DNA from: Phyto melanocephala
Lineage: Eukaryota > Arthropoda > Insecta > Diptera > Rhinophoridae
Direction of reading: 5' to 3'
NCBI GenBank assembly: GCA_941918925.1
Contig: OW799237.1
Span: 91,981,015-92,045,014, forward strand
DNA: 64,000 bases
The position numbers were made by a program, and so were the translations under genes. Each line of letters opens with the position of its first letter. Within the stretch, counting starts at the first letter, position 1. Under the pieces are notes generated by a model. That model saw only the letters and a program-made list of their open reading frames with translations. It did not search any database and was not told where the DNA came from. Of the stretch, positions 34,916 to 47,949 are shown piece by piece.

Positions 34916-36601
34916 CAGTGAAACCTCTACTACCAGGCACTACCTCTATAATACTGACAATTTTCAAAGTCATTTTTTAAAATGTTTTTAGACGGACACC
35001 TCTGTTGCTCCACGCGGACAACGATTTTCTGTATAAATTCTCTAGTAGACGGACAAATATTTTAAGATTTTTTTTATGTGCAAAAATACAAAAAAAAAAC
35101 ACAAGTAAAAGTTCTATATTCGGCCTTGCCGAATCTTAAAATACCCTTCACCATCATGTACATAGGTATAATCCCACATCGTAGCTTAATCTATATTTCA
35201 TGTTATATGCCATTTTTCTTTCTTATTTCCGACGCTATTCTCGATTTTGAATTTTTACGTAGTTATCTGTATTCTTATATTTAAGCCCTTTCATTTGATA
35301 CCCATATTGATGGGGTTAAAAAAATTTTATCCGACATTTTGTTTTAGCTGCAATCTTGGGTTTTACATTCTTTAACAATTTACTGTATTCTACTGGTCAA
35401 GCCCTTTTATTTGATATCAATATTGAGGGTGTTCAAGAAGTTACATTTTAAAATACCAGATTTGGCTCATATATAAATTTATTGTCCGCCATTTTGTAGT
35501 GGCGGACAAAATGAATGTAAATTTTTTATAGTGCTTATATTGCGCTAGTCAAGTTCTTTCAGATGATACCAATATTGACTCTCTCGGTTGTCTAGAGGCT
35601 AAAAAAATTGATTTTCCTTTGTAAATTCTTGGAATATATATTTAAAAAACAAATTTTTTGCCTGTAACCGATTAGGGCCGGATTTATCCAAAATTTGTCA
35701 CGAATATCTCCAGAGGTATATGATATCTACAAATAGTAGCAAAGGTATCTATTAATTATTATATGGTTGAAAATTTTTAATTTTGGTAGTAAAAATATGG
35801 GAAAAACCCAGAGGCAGTCGTGCTCTTTTGCTCATATCTCAGAAAGTTATTGGGCGATTGTGCTGAATTTCAATAGCGATTCATTCTCGGATATTTTCAA
35901 AAGATTGATATCGTAGACAGATCTGAGGAACATATGGTTGCCTCTAAAAGTTGATTTCAACCAACACACGGACAGACGGACAGATGGTCAGGGCTTAATC
36001 GACTCCTCTATTCATAAGCTTTCAGAAAATATACCTTATGGGGTCGGAAATGAAAATTGCAGAAATTATAAACGGAATGACAAAGCTAAATATACCCTTG
36101 TGCACCACAGGTGAAGGGTATAAAAACATTTCTTATTTATTAAATAATCCATAACAACACTTCATATTAATTTTGTGTGATATCTTTTTTTTGCTAGCAT
36201 TGATAGCAAGGTAGACTAAGGCTACCATCATTTGATGACAGTGTATGGACTTTAATTAATAAAGGAATTGTCTTTCTACAAAAGGTTCGAAAGTTGACAA
36301 AATGCATGTACATATTTTGGAATTGTCAGAAGAAAGAATTTGGACACAAATTTTTGCAGAAATGCACAAAAAAATTGTAATTGTCTCATTTTGTTAATTT
36401 CTAATTTGTGTTAAAATAAATGCGTTTATTTGAATCTTAAAACTTAAATGAATTTGACAAAGAGACAAACATACATATGCCATAATAGCGTATTTAATAA
36501 CAGAAAAATCCTTTCCTTTTTAAATCAACAAAAACAGACACCTCCTGTTAAAGATCAAATCAGCTATAAAGGTCAGTGTCCGCCTACGTGAGCGTTTACC
36601 G
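34916..36601. mobile_element. pogo/Tc1-like element 2 interrupted by a mini-me repeat
   Basis: Left end CAGTGAAACCTCTACTACCA with further CGGACAC-type repeats (about 34990-35055); right end, inwards, CGGTAAACGCTCACGTAGGC followed by GGACACTGACC. TA lies at both flanks (34914-34915 and 36602-36603). The right-end match is imperfect, so this boundary is less sure. A mini-me-like repeat (35100-36127) sits inside, and no transposase remains. Confidence 0.55.
35100..36127 (+). mobile_element. mini-me/DINE-1-like repeat, copy C, divergent
   Basis: Head ACAAGTAAAAGTTCTATATT with the TTCGGCCTTGCCGAA hairpin and TACCCTTCACC; tail with GACGGACAGACGGACAG, CATAAGCTTTCAGAAAATATA, TTATGGGGTCGGAAATG and GTGAAGGGTATAAAAA. 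The middle differs strongly from the other copies and lacks the CTCAGCTGGGATTCG block, so it belongs to another subfamily. The open frame at 35078-35284 is non-coding. Confidence 0.78.
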
Positions 36602-36660
36602 TATTTAATAAATACTAATCAATTTACAATTTAATAAAAATTATTTTTTTCCATATATAT

Positions 36661-37150
36661 CGGGTGTCCCAGCAAAGGTGACAGATATAAATTTGTCACC
36701 ACTTTGTTAAAAAGAATTATGCGTTGATATTTTTACAGCGACTTAAGAATATGAAAAGTATTTGAATGCGGCAAATAAATGGACACTAAGGCCTTTAAAT
36801 ACAAAATTTGTGAACAAATTTACCTTGATGAATTAGAAGACCATAGTTTTTTGTCCTTGACAGTATCTCGAAAATATAGCCGCAACAAGGCAAGGTAGGA
36901 AAGGGGTATGCAGGAAGCAAGAGCCGCCTCCAACACTCACACTCGGAGACCAATATGGTCCATTGTGTTTCGCAGCAAGAAAAACCGTTGTAGAAAATTC
37001 ATTATGGACAATATTTAAACATTTCCAAAAGCACCAAGCAACGAATTTCGGTTATAGAAATGCATTTTCATGCTTAAAAAGTTCAATTGGTGCAAGAAAC
37101 TAAGACAACGGAACTTTCGCAGCACCGTGGATTTTGCTGATTGGGTTTTA
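36661..37150 (+). pseudogene. Decayed mariner, N-terminal part
   Basis: Starts CGGGTGTCCCAGCAAAGGTG, like the mariner ends at 18631 and 12474. At about 37055-37145 the plus strand gives KVQLVQETKTTELSQH and DFADWVL in neighbouring frames, parallel to the mariner block YKIQLVQELKP.DH..R..FA.W. No catalytic region follows. The fragment at 39600-39900 could be the rest of the same copy. Confidence 0.45.
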
Positions 37151-39590
37151 TCATTAAAAATATGCGGTTTTTTTTTAAGAGAAATATTTTTCTTAATCTA
37201 AAAGTGCGCATACACATATATATTCCTATACACATTCTGAAATATGTCCGTATGTCTTTCCATATGTGGGAATCGTTTTCCCATCCACACTGTTTTGCTT
37301 AAGATTTTTCAATGTTCAAGCCTTCCTTATACTGTTTAATGGCTTTTAAAATAGTATGACGATAAATCTTAATTTTGTTTTTATTTTTTTAGAATTCCAT
37401 ATAGGATTTTTTGAAATGTTTTTTTTTTTATTGGGAGGCAATAAACTAAATGTTGTTGATTAAGAAACTAGATCCTATTATTTTCGTTTAATTCAAAATT
37501 TGAGAACTCGATATTAATTCTACAATAAAGTTCTTTAGTAAATTTCGACTTTTAATATGTTTTTATCAAATTCAGCGAATAAAAATACAAAATTAAAAAG
37601 AGCAGTATAACAAAACACGTCTAAACAGATCCGGAGATGTATTAATTATTTTTTACTGACTTTCGTTCGCTTTACAATTTGATAATTAAAAAATGTATAT
37701 TTTTGTGAAACTCAACAACTTAATGCACTTAAACATTTGCAAAAACACAAATAAAAACAAATTTTTGTAGTTAACTTTTTTACATTATTTTTAAATGTTT
37801 AAAAAAAAAAAATAAAACAATTATTACAGTAAAAACTAACCTTATTTCCTTAAAAAGTCAAGAAGTAAAACCAAATATAATAAAAAATGGTCACCTTGTA
37901 TCAATTTGTTCGTCGTTCGCCGGCGTAAGAAATATAAATAAATCTATTGCAGAGTTCGCCGCGTATAGCGAACTTCGACTGATGCCACAATCGTATGCAT
38001 TTCATATACACAAATGTGTTTTATTTTTGATGACGAATATTCGCGACGAAAAATTCGTCGTTCGTCTTAATTGTGCGCCTAGCATAACTCTGTGCATGCT
38101 AAAAGTTTTATACAAATCATCAACTAAGATATAATAAAATGGGCGTGAAATATGCCACTTATACTCGCCATTAAATTATATTGCTCAGGGTACTAGGAAG
38201 TAGTAGAAAAAACTGTGACAAGTTAAATAAAACTGGTTAAAAATTACTTAAATTGGGAAAGCACTATTAACAAAATAAAATATTTAAAATCTTGGCATTT
38301 GAAATCTACATATTTCTAAAATAATTTTTTTGCATGAAAAATTTGAAATAAAAATTAAATTTAATAAATATGTGGGGTATAACTTTTAAAGTGAAATTTT
38401 TTAATACTTGTTGGAATAGGAATAAATAATTACATTAAATAATATGTGATAAATTAAAAGTGCTTTAAGCTCAATAAACACATCTCTTAAATGTCAAATT
38501 CATTTAATTTTTTTAAACTAGATTTAGCAACTACATACTTAACCACAGACATACCCATGCAACATTTCAAGGTCTTTTAGAGACTTTTATCAAAAAGGAA
38601 ATAACAACTAACATTTCACAAATCAATGTGTAAAAAATAAATTAAATAAAAACAAAATAAAAGAAAACAAATTGACGTTCTTTCAACATCAATATTTGTT
38701 TTTGCATTTTTTATTTGTTTTTTAAATTCAATTTTTTCATTAATTTTTTTTCGTTTATTAACTTGCTGCTGGCTCAAATCAAAACTTGTTTAAAGGTGTT
38801 TTTTTCTCTTCTTCTGATTTTGCCATACAAAGTAGGTCAGTATGTGAATGAATTAAGTTAAAAACAACAAAATTAAAAAACGTCAATGTCCGGTAAAATT
38901 TCGGTTTTTATTTTGTTTGTTTTGGGGGATATTTATTTGAGTGTTGTAACAGGATTAAAAGTATTAACAACCGACTGACGATAAAAAATTGTGTGTAAAC
39001 ATAAAAACATACCAACATACATACATACGTGTATATATAAATATACTTACATACTTCTTGCACATATCAGTATTTTTGGGGTTACACTATACGTTCTTGT
39101 ATTTGTGTAGTTTTACTTTCATTTTCATTTGAAACGAATCATTGAAATTATGTGAATTGGATTTAAATTTTGAAACTGGTTTTTATTTATGAACAAAACA
39201 AAAAAAAGTCAATTCTCATAAACTTGCGACTGGGCTTGAGTCTCGCCGTGATTAGTGTGTACAACTTCAAATGTTTTGAAATTATTTTCTAAATGAAAAG
39301 TTCTGATTTAAATACAATTGGTGAATTCACAAGGTGCCCAGGTATCGTATTGACATAATGTCATACATATTTTTAATTTGCAATAAACATTAAAATATTT
39401 TTCATACATTTTAATAATTTTGAAAATATATTTTTGAAAATTTTGATTTAAAGAAATTTTGTGTTTGTAGAAAATTTTGGATAAATAGATAGATTTTAAC
39501 CGTAATAGTACTTATGAAAGGGTTCACTGTCAAACGAAGTGTCATACTGCGCTCGCTTTTTGACATTTATGATCAGTATACTCTATCAAA
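37151..39590. other. AT-rich stretch, possibly inserted into a mariner copy
   Basis: No gene supported. Around 37905-38090 a less AT-rich patch contains TTCGTCGTTCGCCGGCG and TTCGTCGTTCGTC in the same orientation, perhaps a transposon end. Around 38995-39060 there are CATA repeats. Confidence 0.4.
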
Positions 39591-39599
39591 ATATTTTGA

Positions 39600-39900
39600 A
39601 TAGATTAACGATCAACAGTCTGTTGCGGATTTTCTTCAGGCGGCGTTATTTTGACCTACTCTTTGAAAAAGAGGCCAAAATTGCATTGGCAATGAATGGA
39701 ATTCGTTACAGGTACATGATAGTGGCCTCAACTTTACTGCATTAATCTGGACTACATGTAGTTTCATCAAGACGGTACTGCCAGCCACACCTCACATGAA
39801 ACAATTCATATTATTGCAGCAACGATTTTCAAAACAAATTATCTCAAGAAAATCTGATCTGAAGTGGCCACCAAGATCATGCGATTTAACTAAGCACAGT
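39600..39900 (+). pseudogene. Decayed mariner, central part
   Basis: Plus-strand frames read AMNGIRYRYMIVASTLL (the block VNGERYR.MI...L), then after a frameshift DGTASHTSHETIHI-like residues, and KQIISRKSDLKWPPRSCDL (the WPPRSCDLTP block). Stops and shifts break it. The terminal blocks are missing. Confidence 0.65.
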
Positions 39901-40221
39901 GGTGCCATTTAAGTTTTTTCGTTGCAAAAATCATAACTTCTGTACCAAATCGAAAAAGGCATATCGAAGTTAATAAATTAACCTTTGAAATGAGTTTTCG
40001 AAAAGGGTTCTACGTCTTTTAGGTACATTTTTACTGGTAAGCATAGTTGAAATTTTTGAAAAAATCAATTTCATCAGAAGTAAAATAAAAAAAAAATTTT
40101 TTTTTTGTAATTTTTAATTTTTATATTTCTTTTCAGAAAAAAATATTTTTGTATATTTTTGTTAAATATGCTCACAATCTGTAAAGAAAAGTATATCGAA
40201 ATGAATATCCAAAGTACTAAT
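39901..40221. other. AT-rich stretch with a repeat-like character
   Basis: Contains GTACCAAATCGAAAAAGGCA, TTTTCGAAAAGGGTTCTACG and similar short words that look like a dispersed repeat, but no second copy is in the window. No gene. Confidence 0.35.
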
Positions 40222-40930
40222 AACAAGTAACAGTGCTATATTCGGCCGTGCCGAATCTTATATACCCTTCACAACGTGTAGTCATGCAATAACAATTGTT
40301 TGTATCACCATTCATCCCATATAAAATACGAGCATACGTACACGTTAGAATAAATGTGGCATCGAATCCCAGCTGAGCCAAAAAAATTTTATATTATATT
40401 ATTTAATATATTATTTATATTTTATTATTTTTTTTTATATTTTTTTTAAATTTTTTTAAAAAATTTTTTTAGAAAAATTTTTAAAAAATTTTTTAAAATT
40501 TTTTTTTTAATATTTTTAAATTTTTTTTTTTGTAGTTTTTTTTATTATTTTTATTATTTTTTTTTTGTAATTTTTTTTGTTTTGTATGTTTTTTACATGT
40601 ATGTATGTATGTATGTTGTTGTTGTAATTGTGAAAAAAACGAGGTGGTCGTGGTTTTTTGCTCATATCTCAGAAAGTTATGGGGCGATTGTGCTGAATTT
40701 CAATAGCGATTCATTCCTGGATATTTCCAAGAGATTGATACCATATACAGATCTGAGGAACATATAGTTGCTTCTAAAAGTTGATTTCAACCAACACACG
40801 GACAGACGGGCAGACGGACAGACGGACAGACGGACAGACGGTCAGGGCTTAATCGACTCCTCTATTCATAAGCTTCCAGAAAATATATACTTTATGGGGT
40901 CGGAAATGAAAATTGTAGAAATTACAAAAA
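40222..40930 (+). mobile_element. mini-me/DINE-1-like repeat, copy D, truncated at its 3' end
   Basis: Head AACAAGTAACAGTGCTATAT, hairpin TTCGGCCGTGCCGAA, long A/T tract, then GACGGACAGACGGACAGACG (a clear GTCY-type microsatellite on the other strand) and TTTATGGGGTCGGAAATG. It ends at about 40930 without the terminal GAAGGGTATA palindrome. Confidence 0.8.
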
Positions 40931-43109
40931 GAAGTCTTTAATCTATATATTAAATTACTATTTCGTAAAAATTTTTGATACATTTATTCTTTATAAAAAT
41001 TTTCCCAGTAAATTCTTTTAGTAAATTTTCAAAAATATTCTTTTTTGATATTCCACAAAAGCTGTAAAAGAGATTGATGAAATAAAAACGTAGTTGGTTC
41101 TGTTAAGCATAACTTCTGCAGTTGAATGGTGTATTACTTGAATAGGATGTAAATGTTATACCAGTTTTCAATGCTCCTCAAAACAACTGCTTTAATAAAT
41201 AACACAAAAACTTAAAATTGGCATAAATCAGAAAATGTAAAACATGTCTTAGAGAATTTACTTAAATCTTTTATTCTGCAATTTTAATTCTTCTTGCCAA
41301 CATTTAAATTATTCTCAAAAAATTCTTCTTTTAAGTGATTTGAGGTTGGGCCCGACTAAGGCAATATTCTCATGGAATTCTTTGATCTAATAACAATATT
41401 CAACTCACGTGCCGAAGCTGTCTGCAGCAGTAAAAATATCACTCAGCGTCTTTAAAATTTGATGAAGGTAGTACATGTCAACTGTCATCAACGGTTCATT
41501 TTAATTCAATTCATCTGTTATCATGTTATTCTTTTAAATGTTGTTTCCGAATCATTTACATACATGTTTGCAAAAACGTGTATGTATGTAGATTGTTGTT
41601 ATTGTTGTTTTTAGATCGTTTCATACATTTTAATTAGGTTGGATAGTTTCTTCCATGTTTTGTAACTGAATTCCGAATCCTCTCAATCGTATGATTTAAA
41701 TTTACTGAATGAATGTATGCATATGGTCGTTGCTCTAATAATGTCTAATGCGAATTGTGTGTATTTTGTTTGTTTAATGATCTTGTTCATATTGTGTTTT
41801 ATTAACGACATATTGGGTATAATAAATTTTGTGGTTTTGTTAATGATCACAATCTGCATGAAAAAAAAATATTTATCAAACATTGTTGGTGGCACGAATA
41901 TAAGCACATATTAGCAAAATAACACTACTACATTTAAAACATTTGTTTGTTTACTGTATTGTGGGGTATTGTTTAAACCCATCTGTTGAATTGTATTGCA
42001 TTGTTATAATTAGTGCCTACTTTAGGGCTGTACGAAAAAAAAAAATCTTAAAATTATTTATTATTTAAGAATTTTTTATTTTTGCTGGAAATAATTTTGT
42101 TTTTAAGTTTATTTAATAAGTAAACGAAACTATCTTGACATTTTTATTTAAGCCTATAAATATGAAATCATATGTGTAAGTGTGTGAGAATTAATTTTGA
42201 TATTTTTAAATAAATAAAAAAAAAATTATTTACAAAACAGACAAATTAGGGATTTTTTCAAATTATAAATTTATTTAAATTTTCAAATACTAAATTCCTT
42301 CTGTTAAATTCTTTAAAAGGGATAATATAAAAATAAACGATTGTCAGCATTAAGCGGAAGGAATAAAAAATTGTCCACCATTACCAAAATTGTATTGTGA
42401 AGCACTTTTAAAATATAGTTTTTGTTTTTGTAAACTTTTTTTTTAATTTTTTGAAATAATGCATCGAAATATGTAAATAAAAACTAATTCGTTTAAAATA
42501 CACAGAATTACGGATTGGGGCCAACTTATACACTGGAAAAGAGAATACCATCTCTTAGAGTATTTTTGGGTGATGATTGTCAATATTTTGTAATTTTCTG
42601 TCGAAATAGGGGGAAAAATACAGAGGTCGAGTCGAACGGCTTCCAGCTGGCTTGCCGCCGTCACCTAATAATTTTGTTGCGATAGAGCCGCTGTCGAATT
42701 TCTCGGCTGATTGCTTAGCCATTATATGCTCACCTTAATACTAAGTTTTTAGAAAAAAAAATAATTTAATTTCCGCAATCAGACAATTAAGTATTATTAC
42801 GGTTAATTAAAACTACACAAACAAATTTACATATCGTCATATGTTTTCAAAAAAAGCCCTAAGTCGCATAAAAATCAAAGTCGTCTTTTTGTTTGATTAT
42901 GATGCATCGTGTCGAAATATATGTTCCACTAAAATTTTATATTCCTACAATTAAAATAACGTTCTTATGACGAAAATTCTAAAAAAAACTAAGTGCAAGT
43001 GCAGAAATTCTTAAAACAACAATGTAACTTGCGCAGTGTTTAGTTAGAGCAGCAACAAGACGCTGAACTTGAGAGCAAGTGAGTCGCATAAGTGCCTTAG
43101 TCAAATATA
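40931..43109. other. AT-rich intergenic stretch
   Basis: No gene supported. The opposing open frames at 41683-41914 are mirror images of each other on the two strands and have no motif. At 42610-42720 a less AT-rich patch (CTGGCTTGCCGCCGTCACC, GAGCCGCTGTCG) may be a transposon remnant. Confidence 0.45.
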
Positions 43110-43520
43110 GGCCCCTTTCGCATTAGGCAACTTTAATTGCGCAAGTCTTGTGTTTGTGGGTGTGAGAGGAAAGGTCGGTGTGAAGGGGAAAGAATTGCCG
43201 AGATTTGAGTACAGACTTGCTTGTACTTGGCAATTCTGCTTCTGCTGTCATTCTTGTCTTGGAATATTTATTTGTTTTTGACATTGTCTTTTATTTTTTC
43301 TTCGGTGTGTTGTGTAATTGTGTGTGTGTGTGAATATTTTATTTGTTTATAAGTGAATAAAATATTTAAAAATGATGAGAGATTGGAAAATTCGAGCATT
43401 AGCAAATTAAACTTGCTCAACCAAGTTGCTCAATGTGAACATTAAAGCAAGTTCAAAAGAAAATAAATAAAAATTAAAATTATACTTGCGCAATTAAAGT
43501 TGCCTAATGCGAAAGGGGCC
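43110..43520. mobile_element. GGCCCC-ended MITE with 37-bp perfect inverted repeats, 411 bp
   Basis: Both ends read inwards GGCCCCTTTCGCATTAGGCA and go on identically to ATTGCGCAAGT (37 bp). The flanks are ATA (43107-43109 and 43521-43523), a 3-bp duplication. The interior includes a GT run and no useful frame. The perfect ends suggest recent insertion. Confidence 0.9.
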
Positions 43521-45227
43521 ATACAGGACCACGTCTGTTTTGTTATTTCAAAAGTAATAGTCTCTGTGTACTAGCTAATCTGTGCGGATAGAAGTGATAA
43601 ACCAATGAATGTGCCAATCTTTCCTAGATAAAGAACAGTTCTTTTATCCGTTTCCTTCTGAGTTCAACAATGGAATGCTTGCCATCTTAATTAGAGATGC
43701 CCAATAGCAGCCTGATTGTCACTAAAGACATAGATACGGGTATAATCTAAGCCATTTTACATGCCTTTTTCGCCGATATTTACGCCAGAAGAATGCTACA
43801 ATAATTTGGTAGCATAAAATACAGACTTCCACCAAAAAAAAAAAAAAATGATAAAAAAGCCACCACCGACCCCCTTGTCTGATTTTGATAGAGTGATGAA
43901 TCTGCTGTCAAAGAAGGAAGTTAGGGTACAATAGTCTATATTCTGGAATATTAAAAATGCATTATAGCCGGTTTTCATGCATTAATAGAGTGTAGCTTTA
44001 TCGCCATATTGAGGACTGCATGCGTAGCTATAATATTCGCAGGAAGCCAGTTCAACATGGCAAATAATGGGTGAGCACACTTCACCGTATCAACGCTTAG
44101 TACATAAGAATTGGTTTAACAACCATGTCTTAAATACTTTGAATTGAGTGAGTTGAAACCAGTATCAATCCTAGATACCACGCACTATTCATTCCAAGTA
44201 TCCCTGTCTCAGGAGTGGGAGTTTTGGTGCCCTGTATTTTTTGGTGAAGATTACAAGGTTTGTTTTGCTTGAATTGAACTCCATCCACTAAGCAGTTCAA
44301 AAGACCGCTATTCTAAATAAATTAGAACAAAAATTTTTAATTAGTCTTGTTTCAGTGGAAAGTTTGAACTTTGACAGTTAAGTATGAAACACAATATCAT
44401 TTAAATATAGTGTGGCTGGCTCATTCATTCAAATCAATTCCAAGTTCTTTTTAAATTGTTTCTACTGAAATGGCAAATGGTTTCGTGTTTCAAGGAAACA
44501 ATAATCTTTAGATGGTTAAGATAATGCTTATTCTTAACTGCTTTTCACAAAAAACATTCCAAACAGGCTCAAATTCAAAAATAAAAATTAAACAATTAAA
44601 TCATTATAAATAACACTGCTCAGCAGAAAAATCCTCCCTCCATTAAATAAAACTATGTGGACTATATGGATTTTGATGCGCTGAACTCAAATAAATTGTA
44701 TTTTTTCCATCAGATCGGGATTTTTTTTATGGGCGTGGCAAATTTTTCCCCCGAAATTAGTCAGGTACGGAGACATATTTCATCCTAACTCGAAAACCAG
44801 TCATCCAATTTTTAAAAATAAAACACCAGAAGATGTGTTACAAAATTGTATTTTTTTTATTGGAATAGAATTTTTTCTTTATCTCTTATCGTTTTGGAAT
44901 TATTCAGAAATTAATACAGAAAAAAATTCGTAATATTTTTCAATGTTAAAATGAAAGCTAAAGCGCCTTGTAGCTAAAATGAATGGCTATTATTTAGATC
45001 TATCTATTTTCGTGCAACAAAAACAAACACAAGCAAAAAAATTTGCCAGATTATAATTTTGTAGCAACGCCTCGCTTAAAGCACCCACCCTGTCGTCACC
45101 CGTAGATAACTTCAAATTACAATAAAAAATTAAAATATTTACAGCCTCTATATTTTTTTATTTAAAATAACACAAAATTTTTGTTAATAATTATTAATTT
45201 TTATTTAGGAAACATTGTTAAAATAAA
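43521..45227. other. Intergenic stretch, nothing recognised
   Basis: Mixed composition with no open frame over 60 codons that looks coding. Around 44710-44760 GATTTTTTTTATGGGCGTGG resembles the unit of the tandem repeat at 14288-14700 and may be a remnant of that family. Confidence 0.4.
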
Positions 45228-46343
45228 CAAGTAAGAGCGCTATATTCGGCCGTGCCGAATCTTATATTCCCCTCACAACGTGTAGTCATGCAATAACAGT
45301 ATTTGTATCACCATTCATCCTATCCTATGAAATACGTACATACATTAAAAAAACATACATATATAAAAACATCTCATTGTAAAATTATAAATTTGTATGT
45401 ATGTTAAAAAAAAATAAAAAAAAAATTAAAAAAAAAAAAATTAAAAAAAAAAATTTTTAAAAAATAATTAAAATATATATAATAAATATAAAACAAAAAA
45501 AATAATGTACGTATGTTGTTGTTGTAATTTTGTTTTTGTGAAAAAAAATCGAGGTGGTCGTGGGTTTTTGCTCATATCTCAGTTGTTTATGTACCGATGT
45601 TTCTGATTTTCAATACCGATCTACTCCCGAATATTTCTGAAATTTTAAAACCTCACCCGGGTCCAAGCGATGTTGGGGGGCTTCAAAAAGTTGATTATTT
45701 TTTTTATTTTATATACTATTTATATTTTTATTATTATTTTTTTTAATTTTTTTGTATTTTTTTTATATTTTTTTAATTTTTTTTGTTTTATATTTATTAT
45801 TTATATCCATTATTTTTTTTAAATTTTTTTTAAAATATTTTCTTAAATTATATTTATTTGGTTGTTGGGTTTAAGCTGGTTTATATGCATTTCACTGGTG
45901 CTTATGCCAGATCATCAGTAAACCTTTACCCAAATTCTTGAAAAAGTTTAAAATTTTTATAAGTTATATTTTTAAATTCTCATTAACAAAATGAAAATTC
46001 AAAAATAAAACAAACAACTATAAAAAACTTTTTCAAAAACCCAACCAACAATTTTTTTAATTTTGAATTTATTTTATTTTTCTAATCCCTAGTATTTTCT
46101 TAAATTTTTTTTTTTAATTTTTTTTAAATTTTTTTATATTTTTTTTTTATTTTTCTTAACATACAACATACCTTAATTTTTAATTTTACAATGGAATGTT
46201 TTTATATATGTATGTTTTTTATATGTATGTACGTATTTCATATGAGATGAATGGTGATACAAACTACTGCTATTGCATGCCTACACGTTGTGAAGGGTAT
46301 ATAAGGTTCGGCACGGCCGAATATAGCACTCTTACTTGTTTTT
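45228..46343. mobile_element. Two mini-me/DINE-1-like repeats facing each other, copy E
   Basis: A plus-oriented head and body (45228-45695, AACAAGTAAGAGCGCTATAT to the CGGGTCCAAGCGATGTTGGG block) is followed by A/T sequence and then a minus-oriented head (46185-46343, ending ATAGCACTCTTACTTGTT). The pair forms a large inverted repeat. A smaller fold-back at about 45858-46052 lies between them (TTGTTGGGTTT facing AAACCCAACCAACAA). Confidence 0.75.
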
Positions 46344-47340
46344 TTGTAGTATCATCTTCATGCTACAATAGTTTTCTTTCATATATCTGGCATACGCGAG
46401 TGGGACCGATGGAAATTTGTAGATTTTTTGTAGATCAGTGTAATTACTGACCCAAGGTATATTAAACAAGGAAGCCTCAATTTATCAGCTGATCATCAGT
46501 TGCTACCTTCCATATGTCACAATTTCGTACATTTCTTCTCTTTTTTTTTTCTTGTATTTTTTATCATTTATTCAAAATTAAATAATTATAAAGACAGTAT
46601 CGCCTCAGCTTCCATAGGACATATAATATATAGAGTTGTCAAATTTTAAATAAAGAAAAATTCTATCTAAAAACTCTCTTTGAAATACCGTCTCCTTATA
46701 TAATTACACCATGTGCTTAACACTTGATGAAATTAAAAAATACACACCTTCATACATACACATATATTTTAATGGTTTGTAAGAGTTGAATAATAAAAAA
46801 TTAGCACATGATTATGTATGTCACTGTGTGCTTAAAATGTAAACATCACTTAACGAACTGTGTAATATAAAACACATCTGTATGTATTTAAGTAAGTGCT
46901 AGGAAACGTTAAAAGAGACTATTAACAATTACAAGGTATTAATTAATGTAAAACCTAAATTTATGTTAATTGAATATTATTGAACAACAACAACAGTTGG
47001 AAAGACAAACAAGCAAACTAAAATTATTTAAAAACTCCACACTTTTTTATTACGAAATGATAATGGTTTTAGTGGTTTTGGTTTTCCAGATTCAATTTAA
47101 AAACTGTTAAACCTGTGTGTGTAGTTACTGTCAGGTGATAAAAATAAAAAATAACTAAACAAAAATTATATAAACACATACAAGAATATGCAAGGGCTAC
47201 GATTTATGTTTTTTAATATAAAGCATCATTCGTATTGATTTTTAAAATCGAAATTAAAATTATGTGCCAAGATTTTCACGGAATGTATTTGTCATAACGA
47301 CTGTATTTCCGAAAGAATATTTTTTTTTCATTTACATATA
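46344..47340. other. AT-rich intergenic stretch
   Basis: No gene or repeat end could be supported; short CATA and AACA simple sequence only. Confidence 0.45.
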
Positions 47341-47946
47341 TGGGGGATTCACAGTAGTGTCATAAAGTCATATGTCCTATTATAATAGTATGAAAAATTA
47401 AGACTATTGTGAACAACCCCTAATAATTAAATGTGCTATTTTGAATTTAAATCAGCTGATGTAAAACAATTATAAAAATAAATATTTTCTTTAATAATGC
47501 CAAAAACAAGTAAAAAAAAAACAAAATAATAGCCAGTTTGTGCAAAAAGTACATTTAAGATGTTGTAATGGCAAACTCAAGTAAATAAATTACAAATAAA
47601 TTAAATTTTGTTTGATAAACAAAAACAGGAGAGTCCTTAGCCGATCTTATTTGACGCCACCAGTGATTTGTTATCAAAAATTAGCAACTGCGCTCAAATT
47701 TGGATGTTGGCCCGATAAAATTATACAATGAACGGCGACAGCTTAAAAAAACTGTTGCGGCATGGCTTAGCCGTTTAGCACAGGTCTCTGCTTACTAAAT
47801 ACGACAGCACAATAAACATAGCGTACAAAGTTCTATTATTATAAGACACTTTTTGTTTGAAAAGTAACAACAAAATTTTTAAACCATTGTAAAATTTTAG
47901 GACAATAGGACAATATGACATGATAAGACATCTTGTGAATCACCCA
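47341..47946. mobile_element. Inverted-repeat element with TGGG(G/T)GATTCACA ends, 606 bp
   Basis: The left end is TGGGGGATTCACAGTAGTGT and the right end, inwards, TGGGTGATTCACAAGATGTC; similarity continues through GTCATAT(T)GTCCTATT. ATA flanks both sides (47338-47340 and 47947-47949). Non-coding. Confidence 0.7.
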
Positions 47947-47949
47947 ATA

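Noticed and set aside
41683..41914. Pair of small membrane-like proteins on opposite strands
   Set aside because: Opposing frames over the same AT-rich bases, with no splice support or family motif.
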